Part shown: positions 53,396 through 64,000 of the stretch, piece after piece
Position numbering within the stretch: position 1 is the stretch's first letter
Layout of the letters: every line of letters begins with the position of its first letter
NCBI GenBank assembly: GCA_028023455.1
Contig: JAQFVV010006312.1
Coordinates: forward strand, 1,118,001-1,182,000
Origin: Epiperipatus broadwayi
Taxonomy: Eukaryota; Onychophora; Udeonychophora; Euonychophora; Peripatidae
Reading direction: 5' to 3'
DNA length: 64,000 nt
Made by a program: the position numbers and the translations under genes
The notes under the pieces: generated by a model
Databases searched by the model: none
What the model was told of the DNA's origin: nothing
What the model saw: the letters and a program-made list of their open reading frames with translations, nothing else

Positions 53396-54339
53396 TAATA
53401 ACAAGAAAACAAACAAAATTAAAAAATAACAATAAATTAATAAAACATATCCACACACATACAAATATTTCACACAGCTATAATAAACTTCTAACAAATA
53501 TTCTGCACTATTAATCAAGATATACATAAATATTACTAAATATAGTTTAACATTTATCACATACAAAATAAATAACAAAAACAAATTTTCCTTACGTATA
53601 TTAGGCTCTTTTCAAAAAGTATTATAATATCTTACCACTGCAGCTTTCTTTCTGACATAAAGATAGTTTCATTTAAAAAAGTGTCTTTTAGTTTTTTAAA
53701 TAGTTCATCTGTTTTAAATAATTCTTCACATCTTGGTAGTTCTTAATGTCATAGACCGTTCTCCATATCACTTAGACAACGATTTGAAAAAAAAAATTGC
53801 AGCTTCTCTTTTTGATCAAGAAAATGATATTCCTATTAGATTCAGATTTGACACACATGATGAACAAAAGTCCGCCTTCTTAATAATGATTTCTATAAAA
53901 ATAAAATGAGTCCAACATTTTAATAATATTAATAAATAGATTACAATTCTTCTCTATTTATTCGAAGTTGGCAGTGATTTAATGCAGGTAGGTAACAACT
54001 TTAAATGGCAACTTATCTTATATTATTTTCTTCTTTAAACTCTTTTGTAGGGCACTATTACAAATAATTTAACCATTGACAGCTCCACAATAGATACATG
54101 ATAATCCAAAACTAAAGAGATGAAAATTATTTAAGAAAAACATTACTAACAGTTGATATTCTTAATCTTCTGAAACATTCCAATGAATTTAACTTAGAAC
54201 TTGCATTTCATTTTAAAATTATTAACAGATTTTGAAAATAAATTCAGACTTAAATGAAATTTATAAGATGATCGCTGGTATATTATTAAGAATATCAAGA
54301 AAGATGGCTGGCACAAATAAGCAATAATGTACCAATAAA

Positions 54340-56000
54340 TTTTCTGATGAGACAAGAGAATGTATGAAGAAAAGAAAGATGACATTTTTTAAAAGCAATC
54401 CCTAAAACAAAATTGAATATCTAGAATTTTGTAAAATAGTAAGAAAAATACTTAATAACAATATAAGAAAATATAATTGTGAATTAGCAAGGAAAATTAT
54501 AAAAGAGAATAAAAGTCTCAAAAAGTATAAAACAACATCTTGGTTTTGGAAGAAAACGTATTTCTGCAATAAGAAAAAAAGATGGTATTATTATTAGAAA
54601 GTGAGATAGCATCATAAAATGTAAGAAAGAGTTCTATATAGAATTATATACACATAAAGAACAAAAAACAACAATAAAGTATCTATTGCTGTTATAATGT
54701 TTCCTGAATTACCTAGCATTTAAAAAAAAAAACAAGTCGTGCAATTAGAAATTATAGAACTATCAATCTATCAGTTCCATACAAAATCTACAGCAAACTT
54801 TGGGTTTTAGCCAATCAAAAGAATATGCTGGATTTGTCAGTAATTTTGCCCAGTGGATCACATCCAAGTGTTAAGAAAGTTATAAAAAGGACCAATGACT
54901 ATGAGTTGTCATTATGCATTGGGATCTTCTATAAACATTTCTACTGTGACTAAAGCATTGGATCATCAAGATATAGACCCAGAAATATTGTCATATTTTG
55001 AAAATTATATATCAAAATACAACAGGAATGATTAGATTATATGGTAGTATGAAGAACATTAACATTGTGAAAGATGTAGCAATATTTCCAAAACTTTTTA
55101 TAGCAGTTTTACACGATATATTTTATGGATTATAATAGAAATTTAAGAGAGTAAACTTAAATGGAGATTACACAGAGACTAAACTCTCCATACAGTAGTG
55201 CCACTCAGTGCAAGCCAGAGCTATCGATGCAAGAAGATTTGTGCACTAAGTGATGCTACTGTATGGAGAGTTTAGCCTCTGGGTAAACAGCTTGTGTAAG
55301 CATAAAGAATTGTGATCATGTAAGTTTAGTGGTTAAATGAAGGTTACTTATATCAGCTACATTTTGCAAATGATGTGGTTGTTTTTGTAAATAATGTTTT
55401 AGAGCTTCAAAAAATGTTGCAAGAGTTATCTGATGAAAGTAAAACTAAAGAAAAATGCTAAAAAGATTAAAGTAATATTCAATGAAATTTATCAGAAGAT
55501 TAATAATGATAAATTTGAAGAAATTAGCAAACTACAAAGCTTAGTCAAATTATTAATACAAATGGAAATATACAGGATGGAATTAATAATAGATTCAAAT
55601 ATGGAATGCTTCTGACAGAAATAATTAATATTAAAATGAAGTATTGCTATGTGTTTGAAAAAGCAAGGATTTAATAGATGTTTTTATCACTTTTTACTTA
55701 TGGATCTGAGACTTAGACATTTACCAGAGGAGGAATTCAGAGATTTTAGATTAATCAATATAGTATGAAGAGATGCATGTTAGGAGAAACAAAAAGAGAT
55801 AAAATATATAATATATGAGAGAACAAAGAAATATCACTGATATCATTGAAAGAATTAAGAAACTGAAAGGAATTGGATTGGATATATTGCTAGAAAAGAT
55901 TATAATTAATGGATTGCAGAAATCTTAAACTGGATCTCAAAAAGTTGTAAAAGACTTAGAAAGAAATTAAATGTCAGATGAGTGGATGAAATAAAAAATA
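54340..56000 (+). pseudogene. LINE reverse transcriptase and C-terminal region, decayed
   Basis: Order of pieces: 'FSDETRECMKKRKMTFFKSN' (linker, 54341-54400), 'FYIELYT' near 54632 (usually FYxxLY), 'NYRTINLS' near 54750 (NYRPI), a 'K-Y-N-R-N-D' segment near 55012, 'FPKLF' near 55085 (usually SPxLF), the active site 'LHFANDVV' at 55357-55377 (usually LRFADDIV; first Asp replaced by Asn), 'ELQKMLQELS', and 'TYGSET' at 55696-55713 followed by a TAG where Trp is expected. Stops and shifts are many. The frame at 55433-55615 is a piece of it. Confidence 0.75.
55174..55280. mobile_element. Small hairpin element nested in the LINE
   Basis: Arms 55174-55212 and 55242-55280 (39 bases) are reverse complements with about two mismatches and a 29-base spacer. 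It sits between the 'PKLF' and the active-site region of the LINE, where LINEs normally have a short link, so it was inserted after the LINE landed. 'ctctccatacagtag' and its complement are the cores of the arms. Confidence 0.8.
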
Positions 56001-56513
56001 TAAACTTAGAGATACCTTTGCCCTGTAATTAATTAATAACAGTTGAAAATGATGAAGTATTTACTAAATGATTTGCTAGAAAGCAAATTTGATGATTACA
56101 AACTGTTTTTGACATAGGTATTATAGACATTATGTTCATACGTACATATATAAAGCTAAATTAATTTTGACGATAGAGAACAATACATTAATGTAAATAA
56201 TGAAAGAGAAATTCTATTGTTCTTGTTCCACTATTTTCCTTTCCCAAGTTATATATATATGTAATAGCTATATTATTAATTATTAAATTATAAACATAGA
56301 TAAAAAGTAAAACTATCTTTAAATAGCTCATTTTAGTAAAAAAAATATCTCTCCATAGGGAAAGAGTGAAAGAGAAAGCATTGCTCATCAATCTAGCTAA
56401 CTTTCAGATAATGATAGTTATATTTTTTTTGTTTTACTTTTTAGGCTAAGAATAGTTAGATATCTATCTACTAACCAATAACCAAATGGCTTGTTATTAA
56501 CCGATTATCTAAG

Positions 56514-56594
56514 GGCATTGGTGGTTGAGTGGTCAGCACAGCTGCCTTATAAGCAGTGGTCCCGGTTTAGCGGGTTTGCTTCCCGGCCGATACT
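56514..56594 (+). tRNA. tRNA-like SINE head or tRNA pseudogene
   Basis: The start 'gcattggtggttgagtgg' is like the 5' part of animal glycine tRNA and holds a good A-box. The anticodon arm 'gctgc-cttataa-gcagt' folds and would give anticodon TAT. The region after it is longer than normal, and the T arm 'cggg-tttgctt-cccg' has a degenerate B-box (loop not TTCRANT). Acceptor halves 'gcattgg' and 'ccgatac' pair except for one site. The mismatch between body type and anticodon and the long variable part favour a SINE head or pseudogene over a working tRNA. Confidence 0.5.
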
Positions 56595-56599
56595 ATGAC

Positions 56600-57820
56600 A
56601 CATGAAAAAAAAATCTACTTGTAACCTGAAAATAAAATGTTTTTTTTTCTTGGACAATATTAGAGTCCCAAGTGAAAGGTTGGCAGGCAGCATATATTAC
56701 TGCATCAGAAGGTCTTCTTATATGTATATTATCACTTTAAGTAGGAAAAAAAAGAAAAATAGCTCGGGTACATTTATTCGATACAATTTTTAAAAAAAAA
56801 TATAATTCACATTAACTAATGATTAAACAATGCTTTAGCAAATATTTATCAGAATTTTTTAAAAAAATACTAAAAAAAACTAAGTACATGTTTATAATAT
56901 TTTTTTTACTGTCCTTTGTTTTTTAAAAAATAATTTTTAACAACAGAATTTATTAGTAATTTACATTGCTGCATTTGGCGCCCCTACTCTAATTATTTCT
57001 GTGGTTGACTCAGACCAATGCCTCTGGTGACCGCATGGGTCAAAAATCACAAGTACCGTTTATAAAACAAATTATGTTTATGGATTTCTTTTTTTTTGTA
57101 AATAAATAAACATATGATGCATTGTTCTGGAGAAACTTCCTTGGCATTTAATTGACCAAATAGATTTTTTGTTTTACTTTTCTCAACTGGAAATCACTCT
57201 AGAAAACTAACTTTTGACTCACATTTTATTCTTTCCTAATTTATGCAGGGTTTTTTTTTTTGTTTTACTTGATAGAGAATAATTTTTAAAAAATTATGTT
57301 GTTTCAATGATGTTTTGTCAATTGTAATTTTTAAGAGCTACATAAAATTTACTACTTCAAATGAACTTAAAATTATCAATTATTTTTATTTTATACTTAA
57401 AAACAAGATTTGTATATTAAATTTCAGATTTTAAAAAATGGCATTAGCTAAAATATTATTAAAAGAAAATGTTTCCCATCTCTATATAGAAATTAACACA
57501 TTCATATTTATTTTTAATTATCTTAATAAATCACTTAAAGTTGGTTCAATAGTTAAAAATGTGTATTTTACATGTATAATAAATTTATTTAGATTATAAT
57601 AAGTGTTGAATATTTTTCTGTTGATTTGTTAAAGATGGCACAAAAAATAAGCAAAGTTTAGGAATATTATTCTAAATTTATTTATTTATGAGAATATCTA
57701 CCTCAAGTCTGAATTAGCAGTCATCAATATGAATCACTTCATGCCAGAGTTGGATTTTTTTTACTGTATATGTATATAGACATAAATTTAATACAGTGCT
57801 GTAGCTTTGAAAAATGGGAT
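56600..57820. other. AT-rich stretch, partly SINE body
   Basis: The first ~200 bases may be the body of the SINE whose tRNA-like head ends at 56594; there is no copy in this window to confirm it. A GC-richer patch lies at 56970-57060. No gene is seen. Confidence 0.4.
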
Positions 57821-57829
57821 TATGGTAAA

Positions 57830-60800
57830 AGTCCTTCTCCTGCCTCTAATTTCAAAATTCTAAATTTTTATTTGATTCATTTATAATAAAATTCATAATT
57901 ACCTATCATCCAACTAAATAATAAATTGTCCCATTTTAAAAATCATCCTACAAGTCTTTTCAAAATTGTTAATTATTTTTACAGCATGTTAAATATCATT
58001 TAAATTGATTAACACCAACAGACCATGTTATTTTTTTTCAAAACTGTATAAACTAAGTGTTTAGCATCAGAATACATAACAATAAAAAAACAATAATGCT
58101 GAAACATTAAAACATGCTGGATTATCGTAAGAATTCTAGACATTTAGTACATTGTGTACTGGACAAATAGAAACTTAATTTCTACTAAATCTTAAACTAA
58201 ATATTTAGTTCATAAACTTTAAAGAATATTTTCCTTGCACCAACTCAGGATGATAATCATCTAGATGCTCATAAACCCTAATATACATCCCCTTTCTATA
58301 TTGTTGTTATGCACATAAATCTCACTCAGGAAGCAAAACTCTATAATTTATTACTGTGAACAAAAGAGAAATAAAGTAGCTTATTATAAATAAAATTAAG
58401 TAAGTCATAGGCTTCCCCTACTTATAAACAAATAGTTTAACTGGGATCATAAAAAAATCCTAGAATATAAGTTGTAATAAAAGCTCATACACACCACAAT
58501 TTATAACATGAATATTTTTAGTTTAAAAAACAATTATTTAATTTCTAATAAATTAACAACAACAAAAAATGTCATGATACCTAGGTAATTTCAAACATCC
58601 ACTTCTTCAGAAAAAATATAGTTTGATAAAATTTGATTAACCAATCAGTTGATTTTAGTCATAGATTAATTCTAAATTTATTAAGCTGTTTCTCTAAAAT
58701 AGTTAATATTCTTCTTTTGATTTTTACAATATTTCCAAAATCAAAGATAACAATCTTTGGTTTAATTTTTTTTTAAATATTTAAGAATTAATTAACAACA
58801 GTTCAAGATCAATGATAACAATCTTGGATTCAACTTAGCAAGGAAAAATTTTTAACTTTATAACAGATTTTTTTCCCTTCAAAAACAATTTCACCATTTG
58901 TAATAGAAATTTGACTTGGTTTTAGAAAAAAATGTCTAACAACTTAAAATATTTTAACTTAGTGAAGTATTTACTATTATCAATTCTTACACAACACAAA
59001 AAAACTATTTTATTAACAAAAGTAGTGTGCATACATAAAAAATAATACCTCTAGTATCACTCTCTTGGTTATGGAGGCCTTTCCAATTGCAATTTCCAGT
59101 TTTTCCCCAATTGTGTTTTGTTTTTTTGTCCTGAAGACTTCTAAACATGGGAATGGTTAAATTTGTCTTTTTCTGAATCTGGAGCAATTCCAAGTAAATG
59201 AAAAATAGCAAATTTTGTTCATTTGGTTCTCTTGAACTTCTAAGTGAGACAGATATAGACAAATATCCAGGCTCTTGGATGAAGACAAGGTTGCTGACTA
59301 CTTTAGAGGAGATCACCTTTCCTACATTTTCTTACTGTTAAGATAGATCATATGAAGGAAGATGATGCCTAGCTTTTAGTTGAATTTAGCACATGGTTTT
59401 CATTGTACAAACCATTTTAGACTAAACTAATAGTATGCTAAAAGCTTGATTAAAACTTCTGCTATTCTATTCAACAGCTTAGTAAAGATTTATGATTCTT
59501 TTTTTCTATCAGCTCCATTAAGATTGGGCTGCTCTCTCTTTAACAGTTAAGTTAGGAATATTCTACATTTTACCAGACACTAAAGCCTTCTCATTTAGTG
59601 ATCCTCCCTTCATATTTTATCTAAAACAATCTAACCCACAAACCAATCACAATCTGTCTCTAACATGATAATTTCCACATCAACCAAGTAATAAATTCCC
59701 ATTGTTCAGTTATTTTTGTCTTTAATCAAAGGCAGTGAAAAACAACTCTAATTAAAAAATAAAATTTACAGAAATATTAAAATCATAAAAAGAAAGAGCT
59801 TGGCTAATTGCTCTAACAAACTTTATTGATAAATGCTAGCAAAAGAAAGCATTTAAATTATGTCTATCAGAAAACACACCCTAAAACTACTCAGACAAAT
59901 GGTTTCATGTTTTGAAAATCCCCTCAGTGAGGTTCTAGGGTAGCTTCAGACACTAGGTCTAAAAATATTAACCCAAAGCCAACATTTATCTGAGATAATT
60001 ATTGAACAGAAAATCTGAAATTTTTAGACATTTATATGTCTTCAAATTTAGCTATCTAACTCAAATAGCTATATGGAGCTGAGAGATCTTCAGACAAACC
60101 ATATATTAGTAGTCTTAGCAATATAACATCACTTTAAAGCAAAAACTATAAATTGTCAATAAAAATAGAGTCTCATATTACATGACCCAATTTTTAAGCT
60201 TGTAAATAAAAATAAAGAGCTTTGCTAATTGCTTTAATAAGCTTTATTGATAAATGCTAGCAAGAGAAAGCATTTAAAATATCTATCAGGAACCATACTC
60301 CAAAACTCAGAATAATAATTTTATGCTTTGACACTTCTCAGTGAGGTGCTAGGATAGCTTCAGACCCTAGATCTAAAATAGTAACCCAAAGTCAGCAATT
60401 ATCTAAGAGTTAACTATTGAACAGAAAATCTGAAATTTTTTAGACACCTATATGTATTGAAACCCAGTTATCTAACTCAAATGGTTATATGGGACTGTGA
60501 GATATTCAGCCAAATAATATATTAGTAGTCTTAGTAATATAGCATTGCTTAAAACTTAAAGCAAAGACTATAAATAGTGACTAAAAAATAAAAAATAGAG
60601 TCATATATCACATGGTCCAATTTTTTTAAGCTGGTAGATAAAAATAAAGAGTTTTGCTAAATTTCTGTAACAAGCTTTATTGATAAATTCTAGCAAGAGA
60701 AAGCATTTAAAATATCTCTATCAGAAAATCACAAACTTCAGACTATTGCTTTCATGCTTTGGCACTCTTTAGTGAGGTTCTGTGGTATCTTCAGATGCTA

Positions 60801-61700
60801 CATCTAAAAATACTAACCCAAAGCCAGAATTTTTCTAAGAGTTAACTATTGAGCAGAAAATCTGAAATTTTTAGACACTTAAATGTCTTCAAACTCAGCT
60901 ATCTAACTTAAAGAGCTATATGGGCTGCGAGATCTTCAGCCAAACTATATATGAGTAGTCTTAGCAATATAACATCACTTATGATTTAAAGCATCTCACT
61001 GAGGTGTGCCAAAGCATGAAACAATTCATCTGAGGTTTGTAATGTGGTTTCTGGTAGAGATATTTTAAATGCTTTCTCTTGTTAGCATTTATCATTAAAG
61101 CTTGTTAGAGCAACTAGCAAAGCTTTTTATTTTTATTTACAAGCTTAAAAAAATTGGGTTATGTGATATATGACTTTTTTTTATTTTGTATTAAAATCTT
61201 TTTTTTTCTTTTAAAAAAATACTCTTAACCATAAAACTTAATCTATTTAAAAAAGATTAAAATTACCATTAATTAAATAAGGTACAAAAACAAAAAAAAA
61301 TAATTTGTTTCTTTTCTTTGTACATTTTCATAGTTTAAATTAAAACTACTAATTAATTATAACTAGAGAGAGAGAGTCAAAAAATCTTGTTTACTTTTTT
61401 TCACAATTCTCTCCTCTTTATAATCATTTACAACTTATTAAAATAATTCCTATATTAAAATCATATTAGTCTTAACGAATTGAATGTTTGATAATTTCTC
61501 ACACTATCACATGGGGTCTTAAAAATGTTGACTTAAATACTGACCTTTTAAAAAATAGATCTAAAAAAATTAAATATTACTTCATGCCACTAATGAAATA
61601 TTTCTTAATTAAACCTGAGGAATATACTGCCAACTATCTAATTCGTATTATATTTTCTTTTAGTGCAGCAATGTTTCCAACTTGTTATATTACCCTAGTC
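57830..61700 (-). repeat. R2600 repeat, copy 3 (inverted, interrupted)
   Basis: The reverse complement follows copy 1 from 'gtaatataacaagttgg' (at about 61690) through 'tattcctcaggttta', the CT run near 61370, 'attagagttgttttt' near 59750, 'agagacagattgtgattgg' near 59660, 'atgtgctaaattcaactaaa' near 59390 and on to 'tgttcacagtaata' near 58350. It is interrupted at 59785-61188 by R414 units. The 103-codon frame 59005-59316 (minus) and the 100-codon frame 61488-61790 (plus) lie in it; neither is kept in copies 1 or 2, so they are unlikely genes. Confidence 0.75.
59785..61188 (+). mobile_element. R414-family insertion with target-site duplication
   Basis: About 1.4 kb made of three direct units of about 420-430 bases (starting near 59795, 60216 and 60643) and a final inverted part (about 60990-61150). 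The unit marks are 'gctttattgataaatgctag', 'agagaaagcattta' and 'gaacagaaaatctgaaattt'. Both sides have the exact 10-mer 'tattaaaatc' (59775-59784 and 61189-61198). The matching place in R2600 copy 1 has it once (16297-16306, opposite strand). This is strong evidence for transposition of a whole R414 array. No open frame; the enzyme that moved it is unknown. Confidence 0.8.
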
Positions 61701-61989
61701 TTAGGAAATGAAATGGAGTTGAACCTCTTTTTTAATCTTTTAATTTGTTTCAGCCAATTTCATTTCACTACAACAAAAAACATTTGTTAGTCATGCTTTG
61801 ATGCTTTACACAGATTTATATGCTAGGGTATAATTTTTAAATTAAGCCATGTTAGGCTATTTGGTTATTAGTAATGGTCTCATTTATTTGATCTATTCTT
61901 ATTTCTGGAGGTGGAGTAATTATTGGCCTAATATATGCATGCCTGACTCCAGCACCATGATTGAAAAACAACCTCATCACAGAATATTT

Positions 61990-62440
61990 AAATACAGCAT
62001 GAGTGCCATAAAAGCTATCTCAGTTTAAGCACAAATACAACTTGCTACCCAGAAGGCATGTTGAGAAAAAAAAATTGACCAAATGAATGTTTGGCCACAT
62101 GGAATACCTTGTTCATTTACTTTATGAGTCTTATAGACTCCAGACTCATGACATAATTCTATGCCTGGTAGAAAATTCAGTATATTACTGATAGAAAACC
62201 CAGTTCCTCTCAGGGGCTTATTCAGAAAAAGTTTAAACCTTACATAGGTTTAGTGCAGAGATAAACCTTGGAGCATTGTAATCATGCTGCAACTCTATGT
62301 GTATAAGAATATCACCATCCACCATCATCACTGAAGGCAAAGCTACAATACTTTTTTGATATTTATACCCAATTTCTGCAAAGTATCTTTTTTCCTTTCA
62401 GCTTCTGTTTCATTGTTTTTTTTTTCTTGTTTCCTTCATC
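61990..62440 (-). pseudogene. Possible continuation of the gag-like element
   Basis: The composition stays GC-richer and minus-strand pieces such as 'VALPSVMMVDGDILIHIELQ' (about 62260-62330) look like former coding sequence. No protease, reverse-transcriptase or integrase motif is certain. It lies directly downstream of the gag-like region on the same strand. Confidence 0.3.
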
Positions 62441-62539
62441 AGAAGTATAACTGCACCCTGCTTTTGAGAGACAGGATAATAATCAGTTCTCCAATAATAA
62501 CTCTCTGTATTGCAATGTGATCTACATTTGGTTTATCAA

Positions 62540-63180
62540 ATTATTTGTGTTTTGTCAGGTGATGATGAATCATATTACTGATGAGCATTTTCTCAGTAAA
62601 GGTTTGATTCACTTCTGAGTCTTCTATGTATTTGAGTTCTGGTAAGATCTTCTCCATGTCCTTTTTCATGGTGGAACTTCATTTTTCCATCCTGATACAA
62701 TAGTGGGTGTCTTGATTTTCTGCTTCCCATATTGTATAGCATTCATATGGTGGATTATTGTTTCCTCTGTATGTTGGTTTAGTTGGAAGTTTAAATCCCA
62801 CTTCTTTTTCAGTATATGAAGGTTTGCTGCTGTCAAATGCATTTAATATTTCAACCACCTGATCAGTTGTATGCCTATCTGTGCCAATTAACATCCTTTC
62901 AGTATGGTTTGGAAACTTTAACATAATATTCTTGCAATTCTGAGAGGACATTCAGTGAATGCTCTCAATTTTGTCATTTGTTTTCTAAAAAATGGAGTGA
63001 AGGGCTCACCAACAGGACACTTCTCTTGGCATAACCTTATGTTTAACTTTTTCCTGGTAATCCTCACTTCAATAGAACTTCACTATTGCTTCCTTGAACT
63101 TTATAAAATTATGAGGATGGCTGAATAGCAAATCCCATCATGCCTGGAATGCAACTTGAAGATGGCTACAAGCTATTGCT
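62540..63180 (-). pseudogene. Retrotransposon gag capsid-like region, decayed
   Basis: Gag makes the particle of LTR retrotransposons. On the minus strand, a piece near 63095-63050 reads 'FKEAIVKFY-stop-SEDYQEK', then 'PFTPFFRKQMTKLRAFTECP' in a shifted frame near 63005-62950, then the open frame 62679-62951 with 'SSQNCKNIMLKFPNHTERML' and 'HTTDQVVEILNAFDS'. The order 'FKEAF-x-x-x-FWS-x-x-x-Q' / 'FxKQxxKLRxF' / 'L-x-x-FP' / 'T-x-x-x-x-E-x-L-x-x-x-D' is that of capsid-like gag in many animal LTR elements. At least one stop and two shifts are present. A further open piece continues to about 62560. Confidence 0.55.
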
Positions 63181-63429
63181 AATTTTGCCTCTTCAATCTT
63201 AGTATTAATGCTGAAATATCTTTCCACACTGTTGACAAGTCTTTTACCAGCATTTCCTGAAAAAGTCCTTATTTTACAGAATTAATTTACAATTCAAGGC
63301 ATTTGTTTTTCACATTGACTATCTTATTTTTACTCCTCCTATTTTTGTATATTTTCAGTTTCTTCTCTTTTTAATATACACGTGGCTGTTTTCTTTTTGT
63401 TTTGACAATTTTGTCTAAAATCATCCACC

Positions 63430-63770
63430 AGCTTTTTTTACTCCTTCTTTGATTCTATCATCATCTCTAACCTGTAGCACTTAATTTGTCTAGCCAGATC
63501 CCCAATTCTTTATTGACCTTCATTACTCACAGATTCTATAGCCTCCTGCACTTGGCTAACTTTATTAACCATTATCTATTGTATCTGTTTTATTTTCACA
63601 TTCTGTTCCCCTTTGTTTTGTCTCATTTCATACAGAACTTTTTTAATTTGTTTGATTTGGTCTGCTATTTCCAAGCCATCTTCCATTTTCTGTAGCACAT
63701 CTTTTAACATTTTTTTTATTATTTTTCTATTTTCTTCTTCTCTTTGTTGATTCTTTTGGTAAAAGTATCA
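63430..63770 (-). pseudogene. Coiled-coil N-terminal part of the gag-like element
   Basis: The minus strand is readable with only two stops over more than 100 codons, rich in Glu, Lys and Gln with heptad-like spacing ('MLKDVLQKMEDGLEIADQIK', then 'VSQVQEAIESVSNEG'). A long coiled coil before the capsid-like part is common in gag proteins of such elements. It is on the same strand and upstream of 62.5-63.2 kb, so it most likely is the same gene. The plus frames 63486-63695 and 63744-63932 are shadows. Confidence 0.45.
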
Positions 63771-63779
63771 ATGATGATA

Positions 63780-64000
63780 CAGGTCTCTGGATTGCACTGT
63801 TCCTATTCAAAAACAGTTAAATATATCATTTGTGAGGCAGGCTGTAATGACCTGTGGTGTGTTCTGCTAATTTCTTGCAATTCACATTTGGTTCAAGTGC
63901 CCTGTTCTTACTCTCTGAATGATTGCTATTGAACCTTGTGTATTGTATAATTTGAGAATGTGTATATTTGAATTCAACACAACGTTTTTAATATTATTAA
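63780..64000. other. Window end, upstream part of gag-like element or flank
   Basis: Composition is intermediate. I could not see an LTR end or primer-binding site before the window stops. Confidence 0.3.

Larger units (their letters stand above)
52170..56060 (+). mobile_element. Long decayed LINE (APE endonuclease plus reverse transcriptase)
   Basis: Endonuclease motifs (52430-52980), linker (54340-54560), reverse transcriptase (54620-55420) and C-terminal region (55420-56000) lie in order on the plus strand, so this is one near full-length copy of about 3.9 kb, enlarged by insertions at about 53040-53395 and 55174-55280. All frames are broken. The same family is seen at 2.3-3.1, 10.9-11.96 and 39-40.2 kb. 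It looks like RTE-type LINEs, but the clade is not proven from sequence reading. Confidence 0.75.

Noticed and set aside
56985-57000. 'tttggcgcccctactct', similar to a primer-binding site of LTR elements
   Set aside because: No LTR end, no second LTR and no coding relic nearby on either strand.
59005-59316. 103-codon minus-strand frame, fairly balanced composition
   Set aside because: It lies inside R2600 copy 3 and the aligned parts of copies 1 and 2 do not keep the frame.
61488-61790. 100-codon plus-strand frame with a hydrophobic segment
   Set aside because: It is within the start of R2600 copy 3, on the opposite strand, and not kept in the other copies.

Overview
This is a very AT-rich eukaryotic (animal) genomic window, roughly three quarters A+T by eye. 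I see no convincing conventional protein-coding gene. Evidence for an animal nuclear genome: several decayed non-LTR retrotransposons (LINEs) with recognisable apurinic-endonuclease and reverse-transcriptase motifs, tRNA-headed SINE pieces, a decayed gag-like reading frame, many fold-back elements (MITE-like), long uninterrupted GATA/TATC and TA microsatellites, and no operons, rRNA or CRISPR. The mix of simple repeats, LINE types and AT content would suit an invertebrate such as a mollusc or cephalopod, but nothing here fixes the species.

Layout. 1-4.2 kb: AT-rich sequence with an old minus-strand LINE relic (2.3-3.1 kb) and a SINE tail (2.04-2.18 kb). 4.26-5.6 kb: a GC-richer L1/Tx1-like endonuclease fragment broken by a frameshift. 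5.6-14.9 kb: mostly non-coding, with a palindrome (6.17-6.33 kb), a minus-strand LINE relic (10.9-11.96 kb), a degenerate ~295-bp tandem array (13.3-14.1 kb) and a large ~290-bp-arm palindrome (14.3-14.9 kb). 14.95-21.8 kb: a 414-bp repeat family (R414) with an inverted copy, then two head-to-tail copies of a ~2.6 kb repeat (R2600). 22-31 kb: non-coding, with a ~330-bp TATC array. 31.3-33.3 kb: a minus-strand LINE with most reverse-transcriptase motifs still readable. 33.3-40.3 kb: two short near-perfect hairpins, a ~180-bp repeat present in both orientations, and a plus-strand LINE relic. 40.3-48.8 kb: non-coding, with a possible gag-like fragment. 48.87-50.02 kb: a head-to-head SINE pair and a 415-bp fold-back element. 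50.75-51.35 kb: GATA arrays. 51.43-51.97 kb: two phase-compatible candidate exons. 52.2-56.06 kb: a long plus-strand LINE carrying nested insertions. 56.5 kb: a tRNA-like SINE head. 57.8-61.7 kb: a third, inverted R2600 copy with an R414 insertion inside it. 62.0-63.8 kb: a decayed minus-strand gag-like region.

The most informative structure is the R2600/R414 system. The inverted R2600 copy is interrupted by about 1.4 kb of R414 material flanked by an exact 10-bp duplication, and the two other R2600 copies show the uninterrupted site. This is direct in-window evidence that R414 is mobile. Most open frames of 60-100 codons here are chance frames in AT-rich DNA or pieces of these repeats.
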